The position numbers and the translations under genes are program-made. Positions 26,909 through 34,882 of a DNA stretch of 64,000 nucleotides are shown here, piece after piece. The stretch comes from Chryseobacterium sp. G0186 (GTDB lineage: Bacteria > Bacteroidota > Bacteroidia > Flavobacteriales > Weeksellaceae), in the NCBI RefSeq assembly GCF_003815675.1, contig NZ_CP033918.1, forward strand, positions 4,402,001 through 4,466,000. Direction: 5' to 3'. Under the pieces are notes generated by a model. The model searched no databases and had not been told where the DNA came from. It was given only the letters and a program-made list of their open reading frames with translations. Each line of letters starts with the position of its first letter. Positions within the stretch are counted from its first letter, which is position 1.

Positions 26909-27382
26909 ATGAAAAGCCTGTTAATTGCAGTTACAGCCCTCCTCATGAGCTGCACAACTGCAACATCATCTCAACAAAAATCACCTGATATGCAGAAAAA
27001 TGCAGAACTTCTTGCTTCCGAATCTCAGGGAGGAGCAAAAGAACCCGGCTTTAGAGTTATTAAAGACGAAAAAGAGTTTCTTACTGCTGTAAAGGGAGGC
27101 TTGAACTTTATTGCAGATGGGGCAGAACCTGCGATCAACTATCCAAAATTTCCCAAAGACAAAAAAGTTGTTTTGTACAACCTGGGCAGCTTTAGATCAG
27201 GAAGTCATACCATCAGTGAGATTAAAGGCGTCTCTGTAAAAGATCATGTTCTGTATGTGGAAGTTCCGGCAGGAGAACCATCCGGTGGGATGGAGATTCA
27301 GGTACTTTCCAACCCTTGGTTTATTTTTACAGTTCCTGCAGATTACCAATTTACCTCCGTAGAATTAAAATATTCAAAATAA
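26909..27382 (+). CDS. PrcB-like lipoprotein
   Basis: 157 residues. MKSLLIAVTALLMSC is a lipoprotein signal (LMSC, Cys15). The C-terminal half (VLYNLGSFRSGSHTISEIKG, GGMEIQVLSNPWFIFTVPAD) resembles the PrcB_C domain, named from a subunit of the Treponema PrtP protease complex. Function in Bacteroidota is unknown. It sits 2 bp before the cysteine desulfurase start and may share its transcript. Confidence 0.65.
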   Translation: MKSLLIAVTALLMSCTTATSSQQKSPDMQKNAELLASESQGGAKEPGFRVIKDEKEFLTAVKGGLNFIADGAEPAINYPKFPKDKKVVLYNLGSFRSGSHTISEIKGVSVKDHVLYVEVPAGEPSGGMEIQVLSNPWFIFTVPADYQFTSVELKYSK

Positions 27383-27384
27383 TA

Positions 27385-28560
27385 ATGGATAAAATATATT
27401 TAGATAATGCCGCAACCACTCCGCTTGCAGATGAAGTGATAGATGCAATGGTTGGTACGATGAAGATGAACTTCGGAAACCCGTCTTCAACCCACAGTTT
27501 TGGCCAGGAAGCAAAAATTCTTCTTGAAAATGTAAGAAGACAGGTTGCAGACTATCTTCATGTAACTCCTGCTGAGATCATTTTTACTTCTTGCGGAACA
27601 GAATCCAACAATATGATTATCAAATCTGCCGTAGAACATCTTGGGGTAGAAAGGATCATAAGTTCTCCATTGGAGCATAAATGTGTCTCGGAGAGTATTT
27701 TGGATATGAAAGGCAGAAAAGGAGTAGAAGTAAACTACATTCGCCCTAATGAAAAAGGAGATATTGACCTTACTAAATTAGAAGAGTTATTAAAGACTTC
27801 AGATAAAAAGACATTGGTAAGCTTGATGCATGCCAACAACGAGATCGGAAATATTATCAACCTTAAAAAGGTAGCTCAGCTATGCAAGGAGCATAATGCT
27901 CTTTTCCATTCCGATACGGTGCAGACTATGGCTCACATGAACCTTGATTTCTCTGATATTCCTGTAGATTTCGCTTCCTGTAGTGCCCATAAGTTTCATG
28001 GTCCGAAAGGAGCCGGTTTTGCCTTTATCAGAAAAGCAACAGGCTTAAAGGGAATCATCACAGGAGGACCTCAGGAAAGAAGCCTTAGAGCCGGAACAGA
28101 AAATGTTAGCGGTATTGTAGGACTTGGAAAAGCATTGGAGCTTTCACTGAACCATATGGATGAATATACAAACCATATGCAGGAGATCAAGGATTATGCT
28201 ATTGAAAGACTATCCGCTGAAATTAAGGGGATAAAGTTCAATGGAAGAAGTGCCGAAAAGGAAAACAGCCTTTACACCGTATTAAGTGCATTGTTGCCAT
28301 ATAAAAACCCGTTGATCGGGCTTCAGTTGGATATGAAAGGAATTGCCATTTCTCAGGGAAGTGCATGTTCTTCCGGAGCATCCAAGCCGTCAATGGTTAT
28401 GATGATGGTGCTTTCCGAGGATGAAATGGATCATTGTACCCCATTACGTATTTCATTCAGCCATATGACAACTAAGGCAGAGATTGATGCATTGGTGAAT
28501 GCCTTAAAGGAAATTTCCAGCGACTTTGCTATAGAAAAAACTAATGTTGAGCATAGATAG
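27385..28560 (+). CDS. Cysteine desulfurase (NifS/IscS type)
   Basis: 391 residues from MDKIYLDNAATTPL; a frame extending 23 codons upstream overlaps the lipoprotein gene and is rejected. The PLP Lys lies in CSAHKFHGPKGAG and the persulfide Cys in SQGSACSSGASKPS. It takes sulfur from cysteine for Fe-S clusters and tRNA modification. No iscU or other isc partner is adjacent, so the exact pathway is open; thioredoxin follows 83 bp downstream. Confidence 0.93.
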   Translation: MDKIYLDNAATTPLADEVIDAMVGTMKMNFGNPSSTHSFGQEAKILLENVRRQVADYLHVTPAEIIFTSCGTESNNMIIKSAVEHLGVERIISSPLEHKCVSESILDMKGRKGVEVNYIRPNEKGDIDLTKLEELLKTSDKKTLVSLMHANNEIGNIINLKKVAQLCKEHNALFHSDTVQTMAHMNLDFSDIPVDFASCSAHKFHGPKGAGFAFIRKATGLKGIITGGPQERSLRAGTENVSGIVGLGKALELSLNHMDEYTNHMQEIKDYAIERLSAEIKGIKFNGRSAEKENSLYTVLSALLPYKNPLIGLQLDMKGIAISQGSACSSGASKPSMVMMMVLSEDEMDHCTPLRISFSHMTTKAEIDALVNALKEISSDFAIEKTNVEHR

Positions 28561-28643
28561 TCTTATGATGTAAAAATCGTAATTTTGAACCTCAATACAG
28601 ATTGAAAATAGAAAATAATATTAATTAAAATAAAAGAAACAAA

Positions 28644-28961
28644 ATGGCTTTAGAAATTACAGACAGCTCATTCCAGGATACCGTTTTAAAATCAGACAAA
28701 CCAGTATTGGTGGATTTCTGGGCAGTATGGTGTGGACCTTGTAGAACTTTGGGACCAATCATCGAAGAAGTGGCATCAGATTTTGAAGGGAAAGCAGTAG
28801 TAGGAAAAGTAGATGTAGACAACAATCAGGAAATTTCAATGCAGTATGGCATCAGAAATATTCCTACTGTTCTTATTTTTAAGAACGGAGAAGTGGTAGA
28901 TAAGTTAGTAGGTGTAGCTCCAAAAGAGGTAATCGCTGAAAAATTAAGCGCTCACTTATAA
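28644..28961 (+). CDS. trxA: Thioredoxin
   Basis: 105 residues, the standard length. VDFWAVWCGPCRTLGP contains the redox motif WCGPC (about residues 30-34), followed by VDVDNNQE, the cis-Pro in IRNIPTVLIF and NGEVVDKLVG. It is cytosolic, with no signal peptide. A strong terminator follows before the tRNA promoter. Confidence 0.97.
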   Translation: MALEITDSSFQDTVLKSDKPVLVDFWAVWCGPCRTLGPIIEEVASDFEGKAVVGKVDVDNNQEISMQYGIRNIPTVLIFKNGEVVDKLVGVAPKEVIAEKLSAHL

Positions 28962-28980
28962 AAAAACAATTTTGATAATG

Positions 28981-29012
28981 AATGCCTTCCGTGATTGGGA
29001 GGCATTTTTTTT
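28981..29012 (+). terminator. Terminator of trxA
   Basis: AATGCCTTCC (28981-28990) pairs with GGGAGGCATT (28997-29006) with one G.T pair, followed by T6. Confidence 0.9.
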
Positions 29013-29020
29013 GAAAATAA

Positions 29021-29051
29021 TTTGCAGGTAATAAAAAAAGGTGTAATTTTG
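29021..29051 (+). promoter_or_regulatory. Promoter of the tRNA-Asp array
   Basis: TTTG (29021-29024), 19 bp, then TAATTTTG (29044-29051): a full Bacteroidota-type promoter 37 bp before the first tRNA. Confidence 0.75.
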
Positions 29052-29088
29052 CAACCACGAAAAAGAAACGACGCTCTTTAACAAAAAT

Positions 29089-29162
29089 GATCCGGTAGTT
29101 CAGCTGGTTAGAATGCCGCCCTGTCACGGCGGAGGTCGCGGGTTCGAGTCCCGTCCGGATCG
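29089..29162 (+). tRNA. tRNA-Asp (GTC), copy 1
   Basis: 74 nt to the discriminator G. The acceptor arms GATCCGG and CCGGATC pair fully; the anticodon stem CCGCC/GGCGG holds loop CTGTCAC, anticodon GTC. The T arm GCGGGTTCGAGTCCCGT is standard. CCA is not encoded. Confidence 0.98.
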
Positions 29163-29194
29163 CATAAGTTTTATCAATTTACTTCAAAAAAATT

Positions 29195-29268
29195 GATCCG
29201 GTAGTTCAGCTGGTTAGAATGCCGCCCTGTCACGGCGGAGGTCGCGGGTTCGAGTCCCGTCCGGATCG
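29195..29268 (+). tRNA. tRNA-Asp (GTC), copy 2
   Basis: Identical in sequence to copy 1 and placed exactly 106 bp after it; the 32-bp spacer differs from the other spacers by one or two bases. Confidence 0.98.
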
Positions 29269-29300
29269 CATAAGTTTTGTCAATTTACTTTAAAAAAATT

Positions 29301-29374
29301 GATCCGGTAGTTCAGCTGGTTAGAATGCCGCCCTGTCACGGCGGAGGTCGCGGGTTCGAGTCCCGTCCGGATCG
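29301..29374 (+). tRNA. tRNA-Asp (GTC), copy 3
   Basis: Identical to copies 1 and 2, again at a 106-bp step. Confidence 0.98.
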
Positions 29375-29406
29375 CATAAGTTTTATCAATTTACTTTAAA
29401 AAAATT

Positions 29407-29480
29407 GATCCGGTAGTTCAGCTGGTTAGAATGCCGCCCTGTCACGGCGGAGGTCGCGGGTTCGAGTCCCGTCCGGATCG
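29407..29480 (+). tRNA. tRNA-Asp (GTC), copy 4, next to the integrase
   Basis: Identical to the other copies. After it the 106-bp repeat breaks and a terminator follows, then a tyrosine integrase, so the 3' end of this copy is the likely integration site (inference). Confidence 0.98.
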
Positions 29481-29503
29481 CAACTACAATATCAAAGTAG
29501 TGC

Positions 29504-29540
29504 AAAAAGCTTTAAAACATATGTTTTAAAGCTTTTTTCG
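29504..29540 (+). terminator. Terminator of the tRNA array
   Basis: A perfect palindrome of 17 + 17 bases centred at 29520/29521 (arms contain AAGCTTTAAAACAT), ending in T6. Rich in A/T but long. Confidence 0.85.
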
Positions 29541-29591
29541 TTTTATGTCTATTCAAAGAAAGTTAAAAAAGCACAATTTGAAAGTGACCTA

Positions 29592-29631
29592 TTCAGTGAC
29601 CTGTTAAAATAGGTTTAAAAAGGTCACTGAA
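29592..29631. repeat. Inverted repeat before the integrase
   Basis: TTCAGTGACCT (29592-29602) and its exact complement (29621-29631) flank an 18-bp AT-rich spacer; a further GTGACCT direct copy lies at 29584-29590. These could be integrase arm-type or autoregulatory sites (inference). Confidence 0.5.
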
Positions 29632-29727
29632 AATTCAACAAACCCTGTTCAGTAGCTAGTTCAGGAACTGAATATCTTGTGATAAGTTTTTGCTAAGATT
29701 AATTTTAAATCTCAAACCCTTTACGAA

Positions 29728-30951
29728 ATGAACAAGACATTCAATTTACTTTTCTATGTAAAAAAAGCTAAAATCAATTCTTTAGGAGAGTCTCCTATTT
29801 ACTTACGAATTACAATTGATGGCAAGATATCCGAGATAAGCACAAAACGTACAGTAAAGGCTTCAAAATGGAATTCTGCAATGCAGAAGGTTAGTGGCTC
29901 TTCTGAAGAATTTAGATCACTTAATTTTTATTTGAAAACTTTTGAGCAGAAAGTTTATGATGCCTATCACGAATTAATCAGAGATAAGGAAACAGTAACT
30001 TGTGAGACTCTTAAAAATAAGTTAGTTGGTAAAGGTAAATTGACCAGAATGCTCATTCCTATTTTTCAGGATCATAATGATCGAATGGAGAAACTGATTG
30101 AAAAAGAATTTGCACAAGGAACATTGACACGTTATAAAACATGTCTCAAACATACAAAAGATTTCTTGAAATGGAAATATAGTATTACCGACATTGAAAT
30201 TAAAAAGATTGATTATGCTTTTCTAAATGATTTTGAATTTTTTTTAAGAACCGAGAGATCCTGCAACAATAATTCTGCTGTTAAGTATATTAAGAATTTT
30301 GGTAAGATTGTTCGTATTTGTCTTGCGAATGGATGGATAGAGCGAGACCCTTTTATGAACTATCATTCTAAGTTTAATGAAGTGACGAGAATGTTTCTTA
30401 ATGAACAGGAAATTGAAGTGCTTTTTACCAAAGATTTTACAAATGAGAGATTGTCTTTGGTTAGAGATATTTTTCTGTTCAGCTGTTTCACCGGACTGGC
30501 GTACATTGATACCCAAAAACTAACATATCAAAATATCAATTTAGGTCTTGATGGCTCTCAATGGATTTATACCAAACGTCAGAAAACTAAAACTACTTCT
30601 AATATTCCCATACTTTCTCAAACAGAGAAAATTATTAAAAAATACAAAAATCATCCGGCTTGCCTTAATAGTGGAAAACTTCTGCCTATTCTTAGTAATC
30701 AAAAGATGAATGCCTATTTGAAAGAAATTGCAGATCTGTGTGGTATCAATAAGGAATTAACTTACCATATTGCACGCCACACTTTTGCAACAACCGTTAC
30801 TTTATCTAACGGGGTCTCTATTGAAAGTGTAAGTAAAATGCTAGGTCATAAAAGTATTAAAACTACGCAGCATTATGCGAAGATATTAGATAGCAAAGTT
30901 AGTGAGGACATGATGTTACTTAAACAAAAATATCTTGACAAAAGAATGTAA
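29728..30951 (+). CDS. int: Tyrosine-type site-specific integrase
   Basis: 407 residues with the three-part layout of Bacteroidota integrases: N-terminal arm-binding domain (about 1-95), SAM-like core-binding domain (about 105-200) and catalytic domain. The conserved HIAR has His347/Arg350, His374 lies in LGHKS and the nucleophile is Tyr383 in QHYAK. The first catalytic Arg (normally TGxR) is absent: the site reads FTGLAYID, as in several Bacteroidetes integrases such as IntDOT. It lies 247 bp past tRNA-Asp copy 4, reading into the island. Confidence 0.93.
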   Translation: MNKTFNLLFYVKKAKINSLGESPIYLRITIDGKISEISTKRTVKASKWNSAMQKVSGSSEEFRSLNFYLKTFEQKVYDAYHELIRDKETVTCETLKNKLVGKGKLTRMLIPIFQDHNDRMEKLIEKEFAQGTLTRYKTCLKHTKDFLKWKYSITDIEIKKIDYAFLNDFEFFLRTERSCNNNSAVKYIKNFGKIVRICLANGWIERDPFMNYHSKFNEVTRMFLNEQEIEVLFTKDFTNERLSLVRDIFLFSCFTGLAYIDTQKLTYQNINLGLDGSQWIYTKRQKTKTTSNIPILSQTEKIIKKYKNHPACLNSGKLLPILSNQKMNAYLKEIADLCGINKELTYHIARHTFATTVTLSNGVSIESVSKMLGHKSIKTTQHYAKILDSKVSEDMMLLKQKYLDKRM

Positions 30952-31614
30952 AAAGATTTCTGAGATAATTAAATTATCAGACAAAGATAGTTGTATAGAG
31001 GATCTATATTCGAAGTTGATATGCCTTGTAAAGTAATGATACAGTTTTTTTAAAAAGATATTGAAATTTGTCTGTTAAGATTTCAAAAATGTCTTGAAGA
31101 AGACAAAACTTAAGTTCGACATCCTAAAAAAGCTGCTAGTCATCTTTTGTTAATAATCTTCATATATTTTTTATTTATATATCTTTCGATTTCCAAGAGA
31201 GATCGTAAGATTTGAATTTAGCAAAAAACATCCTAATATTTTTCCTGTAGGGAGTTGTGTGAGGTTAGCGGAGTATTTTTTATTGAAAAAGAAATCCAGC
31301 TTAATGATCAGAAAGAAAAACATTTTTTTCCAGAGATATCCTGTATTTATAAGTAAAGTTGTGAGAGATATAGCATCCTTCTTAGTGTCTAATAATTAGA
31401 AACAAAAGGAATGAGAGCTTCACATTCATTTATCACTGGATTTATGCGAGAAGATTGTCTTTAAAAGTTGTAAAGAAAAAATTTTAGAAAATTATTAATA
31501 ATGTGTATGATTTTGTCTCAAAGATGGTAACAAGTTCAAAATATAATTTTATAAAAAATAGAAGTTATATCCTGATACCTTTTTTAAATATAATTTGTAA
31601 AAAGCTATTAAATC
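30952..31614. other. Long non-coding gap after the integrase
   Basis: About 660 AT-rich bases with stops in all frames, no recognisable gene remnant and no strong hairpin. It may hold excision or recombination sites or decayed DNA. Nothing specific is seen. Confidence 0.5.
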
Positions 31615-31616
31615 TT

Positions 31617-31657
31617 TTTGTATTTCAAATTTAATATCGTAATATTGCGATATTAAA
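31617..31657 (+). promoter_or_regulatory. arsR promoter with palindromic operator
   Basis: TTTG (31617-31620), 19 bp, then TAATATTG (31640-31647, one mismatch to TAnnTTTG). The -7 box is flanked by perfect 10-bp arms TTTAATATCG (31630-31639) and CGATATTAAA (31648-31657). A dimer bound here would cover the promoter, as expected for ArsR autoregulation. Confidence 0.7.
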
Positions 31658-31666
31658 TAATTAAGT

Positions 31667-31996
31667 ATGGGGCTTACAAAATCAGATATGTTTTCAGATG
31701 AACAAAATAAATTAGCTTCTTTGTTTAAAGTTTTTGGACATCCTGCAAGGGTAGCTATACTTCAATATATTATCAATCAAAAATCCTGCATTTGCAATGA
31801 TTTGGTGGATAAATTAGGTTTGGCGCAAGCGACAATCTCGCAGCATTTAAAAGAGTTGAAATATATGGGTATTATACAGGGTACAATAGATGGAAAATCA
31901 GTTTGTTATTGTATAGAAGAAAAGAAATGGAAAGAGATACAAGAGTATTTCAATCAATTCTTTGAACAGGAAGTAAAAGTAAATCAATGCTGTTAA
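31667..31996 (+). CDS. arsR: ArsR/SmtB family metalloid-responsive repressor
   Basis: 109 residues. A winged helix with HPARVAILQYI, then SCICNDLVDKL (Cys41 and Cys43, in the place of the As(III)-binding CVC of ArsR) and the recognition helix QATISQHLKELKYMG. A C-terminal CC pair (108-109) could add ligands. It should repress its own operon and leave DNA on binding arsenite. The start is ATG 31667, 9 bp past a 28-bp palindrome; a second related palindrome lies after the gene. Confidence 0.92.
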   Translation: MGLTKSDMFSDEQNKLASLFKVFGHPARVAILQYIINQKSCICNDLVDKLGLAQATISQHLKELKYMGIIQGTIDGKSVCYCIEEKKWKEIQEYFNQFFEQEVKVNQCC

Positions 31997-32001
31997 AGGC
32001 A

Positions 32002-32042
32002 TTTTTTTACATTCCTTAATATCGTTATATTGCAATATTATG
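32002..32042 (+). promoter_or_regulatory. Second ArsR-like operator/promoter
   Basis: Between arsR and the DUF6428 gene, CTTAATATCG (32015-32024), spacer TTATATTG and CAATATTATG (32033-32042) repeat the layout of the arsR operator with a few changes; TTTT (32002-32005) stands where the -33 box would be, 19 bp upstream. Confidence 0.55.
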
Positions 32043-32114
32043 TATCGATTAAATTTGTATATCAAAAATAGAATTCCAAAGTATAGAAAAATATCATAAT
32101 AAAATAGAAGATTT

Positions 32115-32588
32115 ATGAAACTATCAGACATCAAAGAAATCTTACCAACATTAGATAATGTTGAATTTCAATTAGAGAACGGAATATTTGTACCAGAACA
32201 CTTTCACGTTACAGAAGTGGGTGTAATTACAAAGAATTTCATCGATTGTGGTGGAACAATCAGAAATGAAAAAGTGGTCAACTTTCAATTATGGAATGCA
32301 GATGATTACGAGCATAGATTAAAGCCGACCAAACTATTAAACATCATCAAGTTATCTGAAGAAAAATTGGGAATGGAAGATGCTGAGATAGAAGTAGAAT
32401 ATCAAAGCGGAACAATTGGCAAGTACGATTTGGAGTTTAACGGGAAAACATTTGTACTAAAAAATAAAACGACTGCGTGTTTGGCTCAGGATGCTTGTGG
32501 CATTCCTTCAGAGAAACAAAAGAAAAATTTGACTGAATTATCTGTAAACAATTCAAACGCTTGTACGCCAGGAGGTGGTTGTTGTTAA
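32115..32588 (+). CDS. DUF6428 family protein, arsenic-operon associated
   Basis: 157 residues, soluble. MKLSDIKEILPTLDNVEFQL opens the family DUF6428, which commonly follows arsR in Bacteroidota. The phrase VPEHFHVTEVGVITKNFIDC is distinctive. The tail carries Cys in QDACGIP and NACTPGGGCC, a plausible metalloid or metal site. No function is established; a chaperone or sensor role is inference from the operon and Cys tail. It follows a second ArsR-like operator. Confidence 0.8.
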   Translation: MKLSDIKEILPTLDNVEFQLENGIFVPEHFHVTEVGVITKNFIDCGGTIRNEKVVNFQLWNADDYEHRLKPTKLLNIIKLSEEKLGMEDAEIEVEYQSGTIGKYDLEFNGKTFVLKNKTTACLAQDACGIPSEKQKKNLTELSVNNSNACTPGGGCC

Positions 32589-32634
32589 TATCTTAATAAG
32601 TAAAACAAAATTCAAAACATAAAAATCAATAAAA

Positions 32635-33408
32635 ATGAAAATTGCATTATTCAGCGACATTCACGCCAATCTACCTGCCTTAGAAGCATTCTTTGAAGAT
32701 GTAGAAAAAAGAAACCCCGACAGTATTTATTGCTTAGGCGATTTGGTAGGTTATAATATTTGGGCAAATGAAGTTGTAAACGAAATCCGTAAAAGGAAAA
32801 TACCAACCATTGCAGGAAATTATGATTTTGGCATCGGGCGTATGAGCAACGATTGTGGATGTGCGTACAAAACAGACGGGGAAAAAGATAATGGGAAAAT
32901 CTCTATTTCATTTACCAACTCTATTATGAAAGATGAAGAAAGAGCCTATTTGCGTACACTTCCTGCACATATCAAAGTAGAATTTCAATTGAATGAAGAT
33001 AAGCTCAATTTATTATTAGTACACGGAAGTCCAAGAAAAATAAATGAATATTTATTTGAGGATAGAGAAGAAAAAAGTATGCTCAGAATTATGGAACAGG
33101 CGGACGCGGACATTTTGTGTTTCGGGCATACACACAAGCCATACCACCGTATTTTAAATTCTGGTATTGACGGAAAAAATCATTTCAGACACGCCATCAA
33201 TATTGGTTCGGTAGGTAAACCTAAAGATAATGATGTAAGAGGTGGCTACGTGATGCTTACAATCAATGAAGATAGTTCAGTACTAGATAAAGATAGTATC
33301 AGTGTAGAATTTATACGCTTTGATTATGATATTGAAAAATCAGCAAAAGCAGTTGAAGAAAGCCCACTACCAAACGAATACGCAGAAAATTTAAGAAGAG
33401 GTTATTAA
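32635..33408 (+). CDS. Metallophosphoesterase, YfcE/MJ0936-like
   Basis: 257 residues. All metal-site motifs are present: FSDIHANLPAL (DxH), CLGDLVGYN (GD), IAGNYDFG (GNxD, Tyr replacing the usual His), LLVHGSPRKINEYL and FGHTHKPYHR (GHxH). Such enzymes act as phosphodiesterases or phosphatases. The natural substrate in an arsenic operon is unknown. Cys in NDCGCAYK is unusual. The gcvH-like remnant follows directly. Confidence 0.85.
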   Translation: MKIALFSDIHANLPALEAFFEDVEKRNPDSIYCLGDLVGYNIWANEVVNEIRKRKIPTIAGNYDFGIGRMSNDCGCAYKTDGEKDNGKISISFTNSIMKDEERAYLRTLPAHIKVEFQLNEDKLNLLLVHGSPRKINEYLFEDREEKSMLRIMEQADADILCFGHTHKPYHRILNSGIDGKNHFRHAINIGSVGKPKDNDVRGGYVMLTINEDSSVLDKDSISVEFIRFDYDIEKSAKAVEESPLPNEYAENLRRGY

Positions 33409-33416
33409 TCCTAAAA

Positions 33417-33802
33417 ATGATAAAAAGGAACTTCCAAACGATATAAAGTATTCAAAAGAACATACTTGAATTAAAGTACAAGAGAATATTGGTACAATAG
33501 GCATCACAGAATTTGCACAAAGTGAATTGGGCGAAATTGTAAATGCAGACTTACCGAATGTTGGATATAATTTTCAGCAGGATGAAGTATTCGGCTCTGT
33601 TGAAGCGGTTAAAACGGTCAGGGATTTATTTATGCCCGTATCGGGTAAAATCATTGAAACAATCGACCTACTATTGAAAGCACCTACACTTATCAATGAC
33701 AACCCATATAAAGATGGTTGGTTGATAAAAATTGAAATCAAAGACCTTACAGAATTAGAAAACTTATTGACAGCAAACCAATATAAAGAACTTACAAATT
33801 AG
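33417..33802 (+). pseudogene. gcvH-like (lipoyl carrier) gene with in-frame TGA
   Basis: The frame reads ELPNDIKYSKEHT, TGA, then IKVQENIGTIGITEFAQ and continues to LTN. In glycine cleavage H proteins the residue at the stop is Trp (YTKEHEW), so one TGG to TGA change breaks it. The only nearby ATG (33417) is in another frame and soon meets a stop, so the 5' end carries a second lesion. The lipoylation site is kept (SVEAVKTVRDLFMPVSGK). The intact 3' part (Met-like start 33527, 91 residues) might still be translated. H-like proteins occur in arsenic operons of related bacteria (recollection). Confidence 0.8.
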
Positions 33803-33809
33803 CAACGCT

Positions 33810-34853
33810 ATGCAACCAAAACTAAAATTTCTTGACCGTTACCTTACCTTATGGATATTCCTTGCAATGGCAGTTGGTATAGGATTGGGACATTTCTTTC
33901 CGGGTATTTCAAAAATTACGGATGCTCTTTCAGCCGGCACCACAAACATTCCTTTGGCAATAGGTCTGATACTGATGATGTACCCACCATTGGCAAAAGT
34001 AGATTACTCATTATTGCCCCAAGCATTTAAGGATAAAAAAGTAATCGGCATATCGTTGTTTCTGAATTGGATTATCGGTACTTTGCTGATGTTCGGATTA
34101 GCCGTTTTGTTTCTACGAAATGAACCCGATTATATGACAGGCTTGATACTGATAGGTTTGGCAAGATGTATCGCAATGGTAATCGTATGGAGTGATTTAG
34201 CTAAAGCAAACAGAGAATATACAGCTATGTTAGTGGCATTAAATAGTATCTTCCAGATGCTTTCTTATAGCTTCTTAGTTTGGTTATTTATTAATGTGTT
34301 ACCGAGTAAATTAGGATTGGCAAATTTCAATGTAAGTGTATCAATGAAAGATGTTACAATAAGCGTATTGATATATTTAGGCATTCCATTCTTAGCGGGT
34401 TTTATAAGCCGTTATGCATTGGTAAAATCAAAAGGGATAGAATGGTATAACAGGGAATTTGTACCCAAAATATCGCCCATTACATTATATGCTTTACTGT
34501 TTACCATAGTATTAATGTTCAGCTTGAAAGGCGATAAAATATTAGAGTTACCAATGGATGTAATAAAAGTAGCCATACCACTAATTATCTATTTTATACT
34601 AATGTTCTTCGTTAGTTTCTTTATCAATAAAGCCTTAAAAATTCCTTACGACAAAAACGCATCCATCGCATTTACAGCCACAGGAAACAATTTTGAATTG
34701 GCTATAGCAGTAGCAATATCTATTTTCGGTATCTATTCCCCACAAGCATTTGTGGGAGTTATTGGACCGTTGGTAGAAGTTCCCGTCTTGATACTATTGG
34801 TAAAGGTAAGTTTGTGGTTAAACGTGAGAGATAGTAAAAAAAAAATGAGTTAA
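33810..34853 (+). CDS. acr3: ACR3-type arsenite efflux transporter
   Basis: 347 residues with about ten membrane segments. The conserved Cys of the fourth segment is in [19 protein letters not shown] and the conserved Glu region in [17 protein letters not shown]. This is the ACR3 branch of the bile-acid/arsenite superfamily, exporting As(OH)3 or arsenite by proton exchange. It starts 7 bp after the gcvH-like remnant and is followed after 29 bp by a methyltransferase, within the arsR-led operon. Confidence 0.95.
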   Translation: MQPKLKFLDRYLTLWIFLAMAVGIGLGHFFPGISKITDALSAGTTNIPLAIGLILMMYPPLAKVDYSLLPQAFKDKKVIGISLFLNWIIGTLLMFGLAVLFLRNEPDYMTGLILIGLARCIAMVIVWSDLAKANREYTAMLVALNSIFQMLSYSFLVWLFINVLPSKLGLANFNVSVSMKDVTISVLIYLGIPFLAGFISRYALVKSKGIEWYNREFVPKISPITLYALLFTIVLMFSLKGDKILELPMDVIKVAIPLIIYFILMFFVSFFINKALKIPYDKNASIAFTATGNNFELAIAVAISIFGIYSPQAFVGVIGPLVEVPVLILLVKVSLWLNVRDSKKKMS

Positions 34854-34882
34854 ATTTGAATAGTACAAAAAATTAAAGAGAT

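Noticed and set aside
33464-33470. Recoded TGA (selenocysteine or Trp) in the gcvH-like gene
   Set aside because: No SECIS-like element or selenium genes are seen, TGA acts as a stop in neighbouring genes, and the 5' end is also damaged, so loss of function is simpler.
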